17,094 bases of DNA. Origin: an uncultured Blautia sp. GTDB lineage: Bacteria; Bacillota; Clostridia; Lachnospirales; Lachnospiraceae. Below the pieces are notes generated by a model, which saw only the letters and a list, made by a program, of their open reading frames with translations, made no database searches and was not told the DNA's origin. Below are positions 5,744-13,498 of this stretch, in pieces (positions within the stretch are counted from its first letter, which is position 1; each line of letters begins with the position of its first letter). A program made the translations under genes and the position numbers. The DNA is taken from assembly GCA_902476765.1 (NCBI GenBank), contig CABSEJ010000060.1:1-17094 (forward strand), given 5' to 3'.

Positions 5744-6331
5744 TTACGGCCGTTTTCTCAGTCTTCTTTTCCTGGTATTCTTTTTTTCAGCGGCAGCCGC
5801 CACCTCACGCCGTGACTTCTGAAAGCTGCGGATACGTTCGTCCAGTCTTTTATATCTGGCTTCTTCCGTACTCTGCTCCTTCATTCGCTGTGCCACCATT
5901 CTGCTAACAATATCCATAAATTCCGGCGGAAGCCTGTCCTCTCCCACCTTCTGTGCTTTTCCTTTTCCCCTGGCACTACGTTCTCCCCTGGCCTGGTTTT
6001 GTCTTTCCTTTCCCGTCTTTTCCTCTTTAACCTTTTCCTTCCTAAGCCTATCTTTTCCAGGGATGTCTTCTTTATCCCTTTTTTCCTTTTTCAGGTTGGG
6101 ATTCTTATAGAAAAAAGGAGTCAGCTCCCCTATTTCTTTGAGAGAGTACCCCTTTTTCTTCAGTTCTTTTATACTCAGAAAAATCTGAATATCACATCGG
6201 GTGTAGTATCTGTGTCCCATCCCGTTTCTCTGGATAGGCAGCCCCAGTTCTTCTTCCCAATACCTCAGCACATGAGACTGGACTTCCAAAAGCTTTACTG
6301 CCTGAGAAACCGAGTAACTGGTCTCCTCCAT
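5744..6331 (-). CDS. MerR-type DNA-binding protein with long basic tail
   Basis: A 195-aa protein. Residues about 5-72 form a MerR helix-turn-helix: YSVSQAVKLLEV, then VLRYWEEELGLPIQR, then GHRYYTRCDIQIF. No effector-binding or metal-binding Cys region follows. Instead about 80-130 is a low-complexity Lys/Arg/Glu/Gly segment, 134-152 has a hydrophobic helix (PPEFMDIVSRMVAQRMKEQ), and the end is strongly basic (RKRRLRKRP). This layout resembles MerR-fold proteins acting as nucleoid or chromosome-organising factors (RacA-like) as much as classical activators; that is an inference. AAAGGGG precedes the start. Its promoter region is shared with, and opposed to, that of thiC. Confidence 0.8.
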   Translation of the reverse strand: MEETSYSVSQAVKLLEVQSHVLRYWEEELGLPIQRNGMGHRYYTRCDIQIFLSIKELKKKGYSLKEIGELTPFFYKNPNLKKEKRDKEDIPGKDRLRKEKVKEEKTGKERQNQARGERSARGKGKAQKVGEDRLPPEFMDIVSRMVAQRMKEQSTEEARYKRLDERIRSFQKSRREVAAAAEKKNTRKRRLRKRP

Positions 6332-6364
6332 ATACTGACCCCTTTCACATTTTCTCTCTCAATC

Positions 6365-6392
6365 ATTATAGCAGACCTGTCCTGATTTGCAA
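6365..6392 (-). promoter_or_regulatory. Promoter of the MerR-type gene
   Basis: Minus strand: TTGCAA (6387-6392), a 16-nt spacer, perfect TATAAT (6365-6370). It is divergent from the thiC promoter, whose -35 begins 24 nt away. Confidence 0.65.
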
Positions 6393-6415
6393 GAAAATAT
6401 GTTCGACAAAAAACG

Positions 6416-6444
6416 TTGACAAGTCCCAAAACAGGTGATACACT
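6416..6444 (+). promoter_or_regulatory. thiC promoter (consensus -35, extended -10)
   Basis: A perfect TTGACA (6416-6421), a 17-nt spacer, and TACACT (6439-6444) preceded by TG plus one base, which makes an extended -10. The transcript would begin just before the TPP aptamer. Confidence 0.75.
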
Positions 6445-6450
6445 GAGAAA

Positions 6451-6543
6451 AACAGCCAGGGAGCCCTGATGGGCTGAGAGGAAGCGCTTAAGACTTCGAC
6501 CTGTAATACCTGATTTGGATTATGCCAGCGTAGGGAGCATGTT
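6451..6543 (+). promoter_or_regulatory. TPP riboswitch (THI element) aptamer
   Basis: The conserved THI-box blocks appear in order: GGGAGC (6460-6465), CTGAGA (6474-6479), ACCTGAT (6508-6514), GGATTATGCC and GCGTAGGGA (6528-6536). AACAGC at the 5' side can pair with GCATGTT at the 3' side to close P1 with one bulge. The element binds thiamine pyrophosphate and controls thiC directly downstream. Confidence 0.95.
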
Positions 6544-6558
6544 ACATATGGATTCTAT

Positions 6559-6590
6559 ATGTCCCTGCCCGGTTGGCATGGACATTTTTT
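6559..6590 (+). terminator. Riboswitch-controlled intrinsic terminator of thiC
   Basis: ATGTCC-c-TGCC (6559-6569) pairs with GGCA-t-GGACAT (6575-6585), followed by TTTTTT (6585-6590). It lies between the TPP aptamer and the thiC ribosome site. An alternative fold pairs AGGG of the aptamer (6532-6535) with CCCT of the terminator arm (6563-6566), around an ACATAT/ATATGT hairpin. Ligand-bound aptamer would therefore free the terminator. Confidence 0.8.
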
Positions 6591-6605
6591 ATGGGAGGAA
6601 TTAGT

Positions 6606-7913
6606 ATGAGTTACACCACACAGATGAATGCCGCAAGGCAGGGAATCATCACCCCACAGATGGAGGCTGCCGCTAAAAAAGAGCATATCAGTCCCCAGGA
6701 ATTGTGTTCTCTAATGGCCCAGGGAAAAGCAGTAATTCCGGCCAACAAGCTGCATACCTGCCTGGAGCCCAACGCAGTAGGTTCTATGCTGAAAACAAAA
6801 ATCAACGTAAACCTGGGTACTTCCAGAGACTGGAAAGACCTGGATATGGAGCTTGCAAAAGTAAATGACGCCGTAAAGATGGGCGCAGAGTCTATTATGG
6901 ATTTAAGCTCCTTCGGAGACACACAGAAATTCCGCCGGAAGCTGACAGCCGAATGTCCGGCTATCATCGGAACAGTTCCTATCTATGATGCAGTGGTATA
7001 CTACCACAAACCCCTGAAGGAAATCACCTCAGAGGAGTGGATTAAAATTGTAGAAATGCATGCGGAGGACGGCGTGGATTTCATGACTATCCATGTAGGC
7101 ATCAACAAGGCTACAGCAGGACGTTTCAAAGAAAATAAGAGACTGACTAACATTGTATCCAGGGGCGGCTCTATTATTTTTGCATGGATGGAAATGACCG
7201 GACAGGAAAATCCATTCTACGAGCACTACGACCACATTCTGGAAATCTGCCAGAAATATGATGTTACCCTGAGTCTGGGTGACGCCTGCCGTCCAGGCTG
7301 TCTGGCTGATGCAGGAGATATTTCCCAGATTGAAGAGCTGGTAACTTTAGGAGAACTGACAAAGCGTGCCTGGGAAAAGGATGTACAGGTTATCATCGAA
7401 GGACCTGGCCACATGCCTCTGAACCAGATTGAAGCCAATATGAAAATACAGCAGACTATCTGTAAAGGAGCCCCCTTCTATGTACTGGGCCCTCTGGTAA
7501 CAGATATAGCACCTGGCTACGACCATATTACGGCGGCCATCGGAGGCGCCCTTGCCGCTGCCAGCGGAGCAGCTTTCCTCTGCTATGTAACACCGGCAGA
7601 AAATCTTCGTCTGCCGGATGTGGACGACGTGAAGGAAGGTATCATTGCTTCTAAAATAGCCGCCCATGCCGCTGACATTGCAAAAGGAATTCCCGGGGCT
7701 GCTGACTGGGATTACCAGATGAGTACAGCCCGGAAAAATCTGGACTGGGATGAAATGTTCCGTCTGTGCATTGACCCGGAAAAGGCCAAACGCTACCGTG
7801 CCCAGGCTAAGCCTGAAAAAGAAGACACCTGCAGTATGTGCGGTAACTTCTGTGCAGTGAAAAATATGAACCGAATTCTGGAAGGAGAAATCGTCAGCAT
7901 TTACGATGAATGA
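6606..7913 (+). CDS. thiC: Phosphomethylpyrimidine synthase ThiC
   Basis: A 435-aa radical-SAM enzyme that rearranges 5-aminoimidazole ribotide into hydroxymethylpyrimidine phosphate for thiamine synthesis. Landmarks are NPxxS-type early residues, GADSIMDLS-like MGAESIMDLSSFGD (about residue 97-110), the barrel motif EGPGHMPLNQIE (about 265-276) and GPLVTDIAPGYDHITAAIGG (about 297-316). The C-terminal cluster-binding motif is CSMCGNFC, a CX2CX3C spacing, one residue shorter than the CX2CX4C I recall for the E. coli protein. The length fits the short bacterial ThiC type. ATG 6606 is chosen because GGGAGG (6593-6598) precedes it; a TTG further upstream would lie inside the riboswitch terminator. 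It is monocistronic and controlled by the TPP element. Confidence 0.97.
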   Translation: MSYTTQMNAARQGIITPQMEAAAKKEHISPQELCSLMAQGKAVIPANKLHTCLEPNAVGSMLKTKINVNLGTSRDWKDLDMELAKVNDAVKMGAESIMDLSSFGDTQKFRRKLTAECPAIIGTVPIYDAVVYYHKPLKEITSEEWIKIVEMHAEDGVDFMTIHVGINKATAGRFKENKRLTNIVSRGGSIIFAWMEMTGQENPFYEHYDHILEICQKYDVTLSLGDACRPGCLADAGDISQIEELVTLGELTKRAWEKDVQVIIEGPGHMPLNQIEANMKIQQTICKGAPFYVLGPLVTDIAPGYDHITAAIGGALAAASGAAFLCYVTPAENLRLPDVDDVKEGIIASKIAAHAADIAKGIPGAADWDYQMSTARKNLDWDEMFRLCIDPEKAKRYRAQAKPEKEDTCSMCGNFCAVKNMNRILEGEIVSIYDE

Positions 7914-7928
7914 TTTTCCCTGAGCATG

Positions 7929-7976
7929 AAAAACCGGAGCAGGTCTCTCTATATTTGAGAGGCTGCTCCGGTTTTT
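7929..7976. terminator. Bidirectional terminator between thiC and dnaB
   Basis: A perfect 14-bp stem (AAAAACCGGAGCAG at 7929-7942, complement at 7963-7976) with extra CTCTC/GAGAG pairing in the loop. Because of the A and T ends it has a U-tract in both directions, so it serves both thiC (plus) and the gdpP-rplI-dnaB operon (minus). The remaining 7977-8110 holds only a small CAAGCA/TGCTTG hairpin and no gene. Confidence 0.88.
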
Positions 7977-8110
7977 ATTTCTATCACAGACTAAATTTGC
8001 TCTGTGCTTTACCTCATGTCTTAATCCATATCTTGCTTTACATTTTATTCCTGCGAACAACCAGCCAAGCAGACATGCTTGCATCGGGGTATTTGACTTT
8101 TCACACAGGG

Positions 8111-9439
8111 CTATTTTTTCATATTCACAAACTTAGTATAGTTAGGCATCCAAACCAGATTTACGGTTCCAATGGGGCCGTTCCTCTGTTTTGCGATGAT
8201 AATTTCTGCTATGTTTTTATTCTCAGAATCCTTATTATAGTAATCGTCTCTGTAGATAAACATTACCACGTCCGCATCCTGTTCAATAGCCCCTGACTCA
8301 CGAAGGTCCGAAAGCATGGGCCTGTGGTCCGGCCTCTGTTCTACCGCACGACTCAGCTGAGACAAAGCTACCACCGGTACATTCAGCTCCCTGGCCAGGG
8401 CCTTTAAGGAACGGGAAATTTCAGAAATTTCCTGCTGTCTGGATTCGCTTCTTCCGCTTCCTGTCATAAGCTGCAGGTAGTCGATAAAGATAACTCCTAA
8501 GTTATGTTCCATCTTGTATTTTCTGCACTTAGAACGCAGCTCGGATATGGAAATTCCCGGCTTATCATCAATAATCAGATTGGAATTTCCGATAATATTG
8601 GCTCCTTCTATCAGCTTGGCCCATTCCTCGTCCTCCAGATTTCCGGTTCTGATATTCTGAGAATCCACCTTGGACTCCAAAGCCAGGAGACGGTTCACCA
8701 ACTGCTCTTTTGACATCTCCAGACTGAAAATAGCGGCTGTCACATGATTATGAAAAGCCATGTACTGGGCAATGTTCAAAACAAAAGCCGTCTTTCCCAT
8801 AGACGGCCTGGCTGCCACCAAAATCAAATCCGAAGGCTGAAAGCCGGACATTTTATAATCCAAATCAATAAAGCCTGTAGGGATACCGGTAACGCTTCCC
8901 TGGGTTCTGGAAGCCTTTTCTATCTTTTCAATGGCATTCAGAACTACCTGCCGGATGGGGACAAATTCGTCACTTCCCCGGTTCTGCACCAAATCAAAGA
9001 TTTTTTTCTCTGTGATTTCCAGAATATCCTGAGTCTTTTCTTTTCCTAAATAGCAGGTATTGGCAATCTCTTCCGTAGTTTTTATGAGCTTTCTCAGCAT
9101 GGATTTTTCACTGACAATCTCCGCATAATACTTCACATTAGCAGAAGTAGCCACAGAAGACAGAAGCTCCCGGACAAATTCCATACTGGAAATCTCCGGG
9201 GGCAAATCCTTTTCCTTCAGCCTTTCCTGAAGGGTAATCAAATCCACGGCCTTTCCCTCGTCGTGAAGCTCCACTATGGTCTCGAAAATAATGCCGTACT
9301 GCTGTTGATAAAAATCAGCCCCTGTAATGATTTCTGATGCTTCCACAATGGCGTCTCTGCTCATAATCATGGAGCCTATGACAGACTGTTCTGCTTCCAG
9401 GCTGTGGGGCAATATTCTTTTAATCAATGCCTCTTCCAT
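8111..9439 (-). CDS. dnaB: Replicative DNA helicase DnaB
   Basis: A 442-aa hexameric helicase that unwinds DNA at the replication fork (called dnaC in Bacillus). The N-terminal domain (about 8-105, PHSLEAEQSVIGSMI) binds primase. A linker leads to the RecA-like ATPase domain (about 180-440). Walker A reads ARPSMGKTA (210-218) and Walker B IFIDYLQL (317-324). Further conserved blocks are SQLSRAVEQRPDHRPMLSDLR and ESGAIEQDADVVMFIYR (360-397). Length is normal and no intein interrupts it. It follows rplI by 20 nt with AAGGGA upstream, and is the last gene of the operon. Confidence 0.97.
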   Translation of the reverse strand: MEEALIKRILPHSLEAEQSVIGSMIMSRDAIVEASEIITGADFYQQQYGIIFETIVELHDEGKAVDLITLQERLKEKDLPPEISSMEFVRELLSSVATSANVKYYAEIVSEKSMLRKLIKTTEEIANTCYLGKEKTQDILEITEKKIFDLVQNRGSDEFVPIRQVVLNAIEKIEKASRTQGSVTGIPTGFIDLDYKMSGFQPSDLILVAARPSMGKTAFVLNIAQYMAFHNHVTAAIFSLEMSKEQLVNRLLALESKVDSQNIRTGNLEDEEWAKLIEGANIIGNSNLIIDDKPGISISELRSKCRKYKMEHNLGVIFIDYLQLMTGSGRSESRQQEISEISRSLKALARELNVPVVALSQLSRAVEQRPDHRPMLSDLRESGAIEQDADVVMFIYRDDYYNKDSENKNIAEIIIAKQRNGPIGTVNLVWMPNYTKFVNMKK

Positions 9440-9459
9440 ATTGAGGGAACTCCCTTCTC

Positions 9460-9906
9460 TTACGCTTCCTTAACAACCACCTTCAGCTGGGCCGTAACCT
9501 GGGGATGAAGCTTGACAGGAACCATATTGGTGCCCAGTTCCCGAATAGGAGAGGCAAGCTGCATTTTCTTCTTATCAATATCATAGCCTAACTGCTGCTT
9601 GGCAGCCTCGGCAATTTCCTTACTGGATACAGAGCCAAAGGTTCTGCCATTTTCTCCTACCTTGATGGCTACGGTTACCTGCTTAGTCTCCAGCTCCTCT
9701 TTAAAAGCTTTGGCTGCTTCCAGATTTTCCTTGGCCACCTTTTCTTCATGAGCCTTCTGAAGCTTTAAATCGTTGATATTCTTTGGGGTAGCCTCCACAG
9801 CCAGTTTCTTGGGAAACAGCATATTTCTTGCGTACCCATCGCTCACATTGATTATCTGTCCTTTTTTGCCCTGAGATTTTACGTCTTCTAATAAAATTAC
9901 TTTCAT
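9460..9906 (-). CDS. rplI: 50S ribosomal protein L9
   Basis: A 148-aa full-length L9, which binds 23S rRNA at the base of the L1 stalk. The N-terminal domain carries the family signature GKKGQIINVSDGYARNMLFP (14-33). A central lysine-rich helix (about 45-75) leads to the C-terminal domain (about 80-148). Its ATG overlaps the stop of gdpP by four bases (ATGA, 9903-9906), indicating translational coupling. The order gdpP-rplI-dnaB is the one seen in Bacillus and many other Firmicutes. Confidence 0.97.
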   Translation of the reverse strand: MKVILLEDVKSQGKKGQIINVSDGYARNMLFPKKLAVEATPKNINDLKLQKAHEEKVAKENLEAAKAFKEELETKQVTVAIKVGENGRTFGSVSSKEIAEAAKQQLGYDIDKKKMQLASPIRELGTNMVPVKLHPQVTAQLKVVVKEA

Positions 9907-11948
9907 GCTTCTATATCTCCTTCTTTAATCATCTGGTCAATGGTATCCTTCAGGGTGGCTATGGCTTCTTCCACCGTCACCCCTGTAAGCTGGGCGCCTG
10001 CCATGTTAATATGTCCGCCGCCGCCCAGGCGTTCCATAATCAACTGCACGTTCACTTCATCAATGGCTCTGGCACTAATGAAGATTTTGTTCTGATAATC
10101 TGTCAACACAAAGGTAGCCTTAATGCTATCCACATTCAGCAGCTCGTTGGCAGCCTGTGAAGCCACCACGGTAGGACTGTCGATTCCTTCGCTGGGGCAG
10201 ACTGCAAGGGCAAAGCTTCCCCTGTAGGTTTCCACATGGCGGATAGCTTCCGCCTTGGCTCTATAGGATTTCACATCATCCCGGAACATTTTCCGGACTC
10301 TTGTCACATCAGCTCCACACCGTCTCAGGAAAGCTGCCGCTTCAAAGGTACGAACCCCTGTCTTGGATGTGAAATTATTCGTATCAATAATAATTCCTGA
10401 ATACAAAGCATCAGCTTCAATATTGTAAATACGGATGTCGTCGGAAAAATACTGCAGAATCTCTGCCACCATCTCGCAAGCCGAAGATGCATAAGGTTCA
10501 ATATAAGACAGCACTGCATTCTGGATTATTTCGCTGCCCTGCCTGTGATGGTCAAGAACCACTATAGTCTTAGTCATATGAAGCAAATCTTCACATTCCG
10601 TATAGCTGGGCTTGTTGGTATCCACTACCACAACAACCGTGTTTGCATCTACAATATCTCTGGCCTCGTTGCTGTCAATAAACATATGCTCATCATAGTC
10701 CGGATTATTCTGAAAGCTCTGGATAATAGGCCTTACAGACATGGTAGGATTATTCACCACAATGTGGGCCTTCTTATTCAAAGACTTGGCGGCCCGGTAA
10801 ATACCAATACCTGCGCCGATGGAATCCACATCCGGAATCCGGTGTCCCATAACGACTACCTTGTCTTTGCTCACCATAAACTCCCGCAGCGCATGGGCCT
10901 TTACCCTGGCTTTAACCCGGGTACTCTTACCCATCTGCTGGGATTTTCCTCCGAAATATGTCATCTGGTCTTTATCTTTAATGACTACCTGGTCACCACC
11001 CCGGCCCAGAGCCAAATCAATGGCAATTCTGGAATACTCGTAATTCTGGGCATAAGTAGGTGCATTGATACCAATACCGATACTGATGGTCACCGCCATG
11101 TCATTTCCAATATTTACAGTTTTTACATCCTCCAGAATATTGAACCGCTTCTTCTTCAGTTCTTCCAGAGAGCGCTGCCGCATGACCAGAATAAACTTGT
11201 CCTTTTCCAGCTTTTTGATAAGCCCGTCCACCTCGCCGAAATACTTGTTCAGTTTTCGCTCAATCAGGGCCACCAGCAGAGAACGGCGCACCTCCTCCAC
11301 ACTGTTTAAGGCTTCCTCATAATTATCCAGATACAAAAGACCTGTCACCAGCTTTTCGTCCTCTTTCTGACGAATATACTGATTCAGTTCTGTCTCGTCA
11401 AATATATACAGGGCAATCAGGTTGTTATGCTCCTCTGTTTCTACCAAGCCGGACTCTTCCAGCAGCTTCTGAATGGAGATGGTACGCATAACCGCCTTAT
11501 AATCTTTATCCTCATACTGGAAAGTCAGCTCAGCTCTTTCTTCCCGAGGCAGCTTATCCTTGGTCAGCTCCGGAAAAACTGTGGACACAGATTTGCGGTA
11601 TCTCCTGTTTTTCCCTGAAAGGGCTGCAAAGGAATCGTTCATCCACAAAAGCTTTCCATTGTAGTCCAGCAGCGCATAAGGCACAATGAACTCCTTCAGC
11701 AATACCTTTTGCACTTGTCCATATTGGATGGCAAAGGAAATAAGCTCATTCATTATCACCGCTCTGCTGTGGAAATATAAAAACACTACAATCAGAATAT
11801 AGGCAGCCAGAAATATGCTCACCAGAGCTCCCGCCTTCACATTCACGGTAAACACCAGCACGTCCATAACAACCAGCAACACCGTCAGAATGAACGGCCA
11901 CTGCATATAAAATTTAAGCTGGCCTTTAATTTTTATCTTTCCATCCAT
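9903..11948 (-). CDS. gdpP: Cyclic-di-AMP phosphodiesterase GdpP (YybT-type DHH protein)
   Basis: A 681-aa membrane enzyme that hydrolyses c-di-AMP to pApA. Two membrane helices (about 15-35 and 39-59) precede a PAS-type domain (about 85-185). A degenerate GGDEF domain (about 195-325) has no GGDEF motif. A DHH domain (about 360-530) carries the metal-binding residues: GHRIPDVDS (368-376, with H369, D373 and D375), D443, DHH at 466-468 and D522. The DHHA1 domain ends with GGGGHINMAGAQL (642-654). All catalytic motifs are intact. Its level probably affects osmotic and cell-wall homeostasis as in other Firmicutes. It has its own promoter at 12023-12051. Confidence 0.95.
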   Translation of the reverse strand: MDGKIKIKGQLKFYMQWPFILTVLLVVMDVLVFTVNVKAGALVSIFLAAYILIVVFLYFHSRAVIMNELISFAIQYGQVQKVLLKEFIVPYALLDYNGKLLWMNDSFAALSGKNRRYRKSVSTVFPELTKDKLPREERAELTFQYEDKDYKAVMRTISIQKLLEESGLVETEEHNNLIALYIFDETELNQYIRQKEDEKLVTGLLYLDNYEEALNSVEEVRRSLLVALIERKLNKYFGEVDGLIKKLEKDKFILVMRQRSLEELKKKRFNILEDVKTVNIGNDMAVTISIGIGINAPTYAQNYEYSRIAIDLALGRGGDQVVIKDKDQMTYFGGKSQQMGKSTRVKARVKAHALREFMVSKDKVVVMGHRIPDVDSIGAGIGIYRAAKSLNKKAHIVVNNPTMSVRPIIQSFQNNPDYDEHMFIDSNEARDIVDANTVVVVVDTNKPSYTECEDLLHMTKTIVVLDHHRQGSEIIQNAVLSYIEPYASSACEMVAEILQYFSDDIRIYNIEADALYSGIIIDTNNFTSKTGVRTFEAAAFLRRCGADVTRVRKMFRDDVKSYRAKAEAIRHVETYRGSFALAVCPSEGIDSPTVVASQAANELLNVDSIKATFVLTDYQNKIFISARAIDEVNVQLIMERLGGGGHINMAGAQLTGVTVEEAIATLKDTIDQMIKEGDIEA

Positions 11949-11968
11949 TTCTTCACCTGCTCACGCTC

Positions 11969-12051
11969 TTGAACGCCTGTAGGCGGCCTTCAATCGTCCT
12001 CCATAAAAAAATATTCTGTTCTATTATAGCATTGTTTTTCATATTATACAA
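11969..12051 (-). promoter_or_regulatory. Promoter and hairpin leader of the gdpP-rplI-dnaB operon
   Basis: Minus strand: TTGTAT (-35, 12046-12051), a 17-nt spacer and perfect TATAAT (-10, 12023-12028). The leader contains a hairpin at 11969-11993: TTGAA plus CGCC arms around a TGTA loop, with a three-base GCC bulge on one side. The hairpin sits about 20 nt upstream of the gdpP start. Confidence 0.7.
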
Positions 12052-12055
12052 CTTA

Positions 12056-12104
12056 AAAAAGGAGCCGCTGTTTTGCCAATCTTTGTTGGCTAAAGCAGCG
12101 GCTC
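12056..12104 (-). terminator. Terminator of the dehydrogenase-permease-LarA operon
   Basis: GAGCCGCTG (12062-12070) pairs with CAGCGGCTC (12096-12104), with inner GCCAA/TTGGC pairing. Read on the minus strand the stem is followed by TCCTTTTTT. It separates the catabolic operon from the gdpP promoter. Confidence 0.85.
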
Positions 12105-12153
12105 TCTCTTGCCATATACAACGGCTGATGAAAAATGAAAGGTTTTATCTGCG

Positions 12154-13437
12154 TTACCACAGATTCCCGTCTTCATCAAAGGCTAAATATTCAGGTTCGC
12201 TTTCAATGTCTAAATCAGGATTTTGTAAAGCTTCCTGGTAATAAGCCTCTGAAAGCATAATATGTTCAATATGAAGACTATTAGGAATCCTTACAATTCT
12301 TGGATTTTTTTTGTCAATCTCATTGCAGGTTCTGACACAGACCTGAATGGCTTCTTTATCACTTTCCATGACAATAGGTATTCTCACGCCTCCAAGAACC
12401 GTACAGGTAATCGCATTCGGATACATGGACCCAAAGTCCAGCTGTTCAAATACTCGTTTTGTAGTGGCGCTGGCATATCCCAGGCCGATTCCGTTTCCAT
12501 GAGTTTCCGGGCTTAAATCCAGGACACAGACCCGTTGGGACTGAATCCCTCCCGTAGCATAGGGTGTACAGAAAGTTCCCGTAATATTAGGGTCCATACC
12601 ATCCCCGCTGAAATTTTTCCCTATCTGGTCCACCACCAGCACATCGCAGGAGTCAACCAGAATCCTTGGCATATTAGCAAAAGCTTCTTTTAAAAGAGGC
12701 GGCTCCTTCTCTTCAATCTCATCTGCATTTACCGCCACAATCTTGCAGGTTTCATCAAAAGCATTTTCTATGGTGGGCACTGCAAATAAAATAGGAGCGT
12801 TCTCAATGATTGCTTTTCCAAACATAGGCACATACTTTGCCATATTCTTAAATCCGGCCTCATGGCAGACTTCCGCCCCATGCTGTTTTCCCAGACCAAT
12901 AGCCATCATCTTCATCATACCGCTTTCATAAGGCCCTCGAAAAGCGGTGTGGGGTTTAATCCTGCATCCCAGGATAATTCCGTCAGCTTCCGCTGCGTTT
13001 TTATCAATAAAGACATCCATGCCCTCCTGGTTGACTCCGATTTTTTTGACTTCCATAGATGAAATAATTGGACATTCCACATATTCCTCCGTAATACCGT
13101 AGCCCTCCAGAATCTCTCGCTGCCCCTGTGCTGTAGCTCCTCCATGGCTTCCCATAGCCGGCACAATAAAGGGCTTTCCCCCTCTTTCCTTCACAAAATC
13201 TGCAATACATTTTGTCGTCAGAGCTACATTTGCAATTCCTCTGCTCCCTGCCGTAATGGCAATCCGCATGCCCGGTTTTATCTGATTAGCAAATTTTTCC
13301 TCTGAAAGCAGTTCATGGATGATGTCCGGGATCTTTTCCGGCTCAATCCTGGGTCTTGGAAATTTTTGTTTTACCTTAAACATTTTCGGCAGCCTTACAT
13401 CGCTGACCAAATCCGCTACAAATTGTCTTTCTCTCAT
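12154..13437 (-). CDS. LarA-family nickel-dependent hydroxyacid racemase/epimerase homologue
   Basis: A 427-aa protein of the lactate-racemase-like family (DUF2088/LarA N-terminal). N-terminal landmarks are ITAGSRGIANV (61-71) and IVPAMGSHGGATAQGQ (91-106, His98). Then come IKPHTAFRGPYESGMMKMM (160-178, His163 and Lys176) and GLGKQHGAEVCHEAG (181-195, His186 and His192). As I recall, LarA uses two catalytic His, a pincer-holding Lys and a nickel-binding His. The spacings 98-163 and 176-192 match LarA His108-His174 and Lys184-His200 closely. This suggests a nickel-pincer (NPN) enzyme rather than a cofactor-free relative. Known family members act on lactate, malate, gluconate and other 2-hydroxy acids. 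The permease and dehydrogenase partners favour a sugar acid. No larB, larC or larE gene is in the window. GAGGAGAGGTG precedes the start. Confidence 0.8.
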   Translation of the reverse strand: MRERQFVADLVSDVRLPKMFKVKQKFPRPRIEPEKIPDIIHELLSEEKFANQIKPGMRIAITAGSRGIANVALTTKCIADFVKERGGKPFIVPAMGSHGGATAQGQREILEGYGITEEYVECPIISSMEVKKIGVNQEGMDVFIDKNAAEADGIILGCRIKPHTAFRGPYESGMMKMMAIGLGKQHGAEVCHEAGFKNMAKYVPMFGKAIIENAPILFAVPTIENAFDETCKIVAVNADEIEEKEPPLLKEAFANMPRILVDSCDVLVVDQIGKNFSGDGMDPNITGTFCTPYATGGIQSQRVCVLDLSPETHGNGIGLGYASATTKRVFEQLDFGSMYPNAITCTVLGGVRIPIVMESDKEAIQVCVRTCNEIDKKNPRIVRIPNSLHIEHIMLSEAYYQEALQNPDLDIESEPEYLAFDEDGNLW

Positions 13438-13498
13438 ATTGCACCTCTCCTCTTACCAACCCTGAGTACGGCACACACCTTGCACACAAAGGGTACTA

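Noticed and set aside
7347..8084. 245-codon open frame on the minus strand
   Set aside because: It is antisense to thiC for most of its length, has no ribosome site, and crosses the thiC/dnaB terminator.
8030..8100. CAAGCA/TGCTTG hairpin downstream of dnaB as a terminator
   Set aside because: It has only 6 bp and no U-tract. The strong bidirectional hairpin at 7929-7976 explains termination better.
10545..11309. 254-codon open frame on the plus strand
   Set aside because: It lies entirely antisense to the intact gdpP gene, and its composition is that of a shadow frame.
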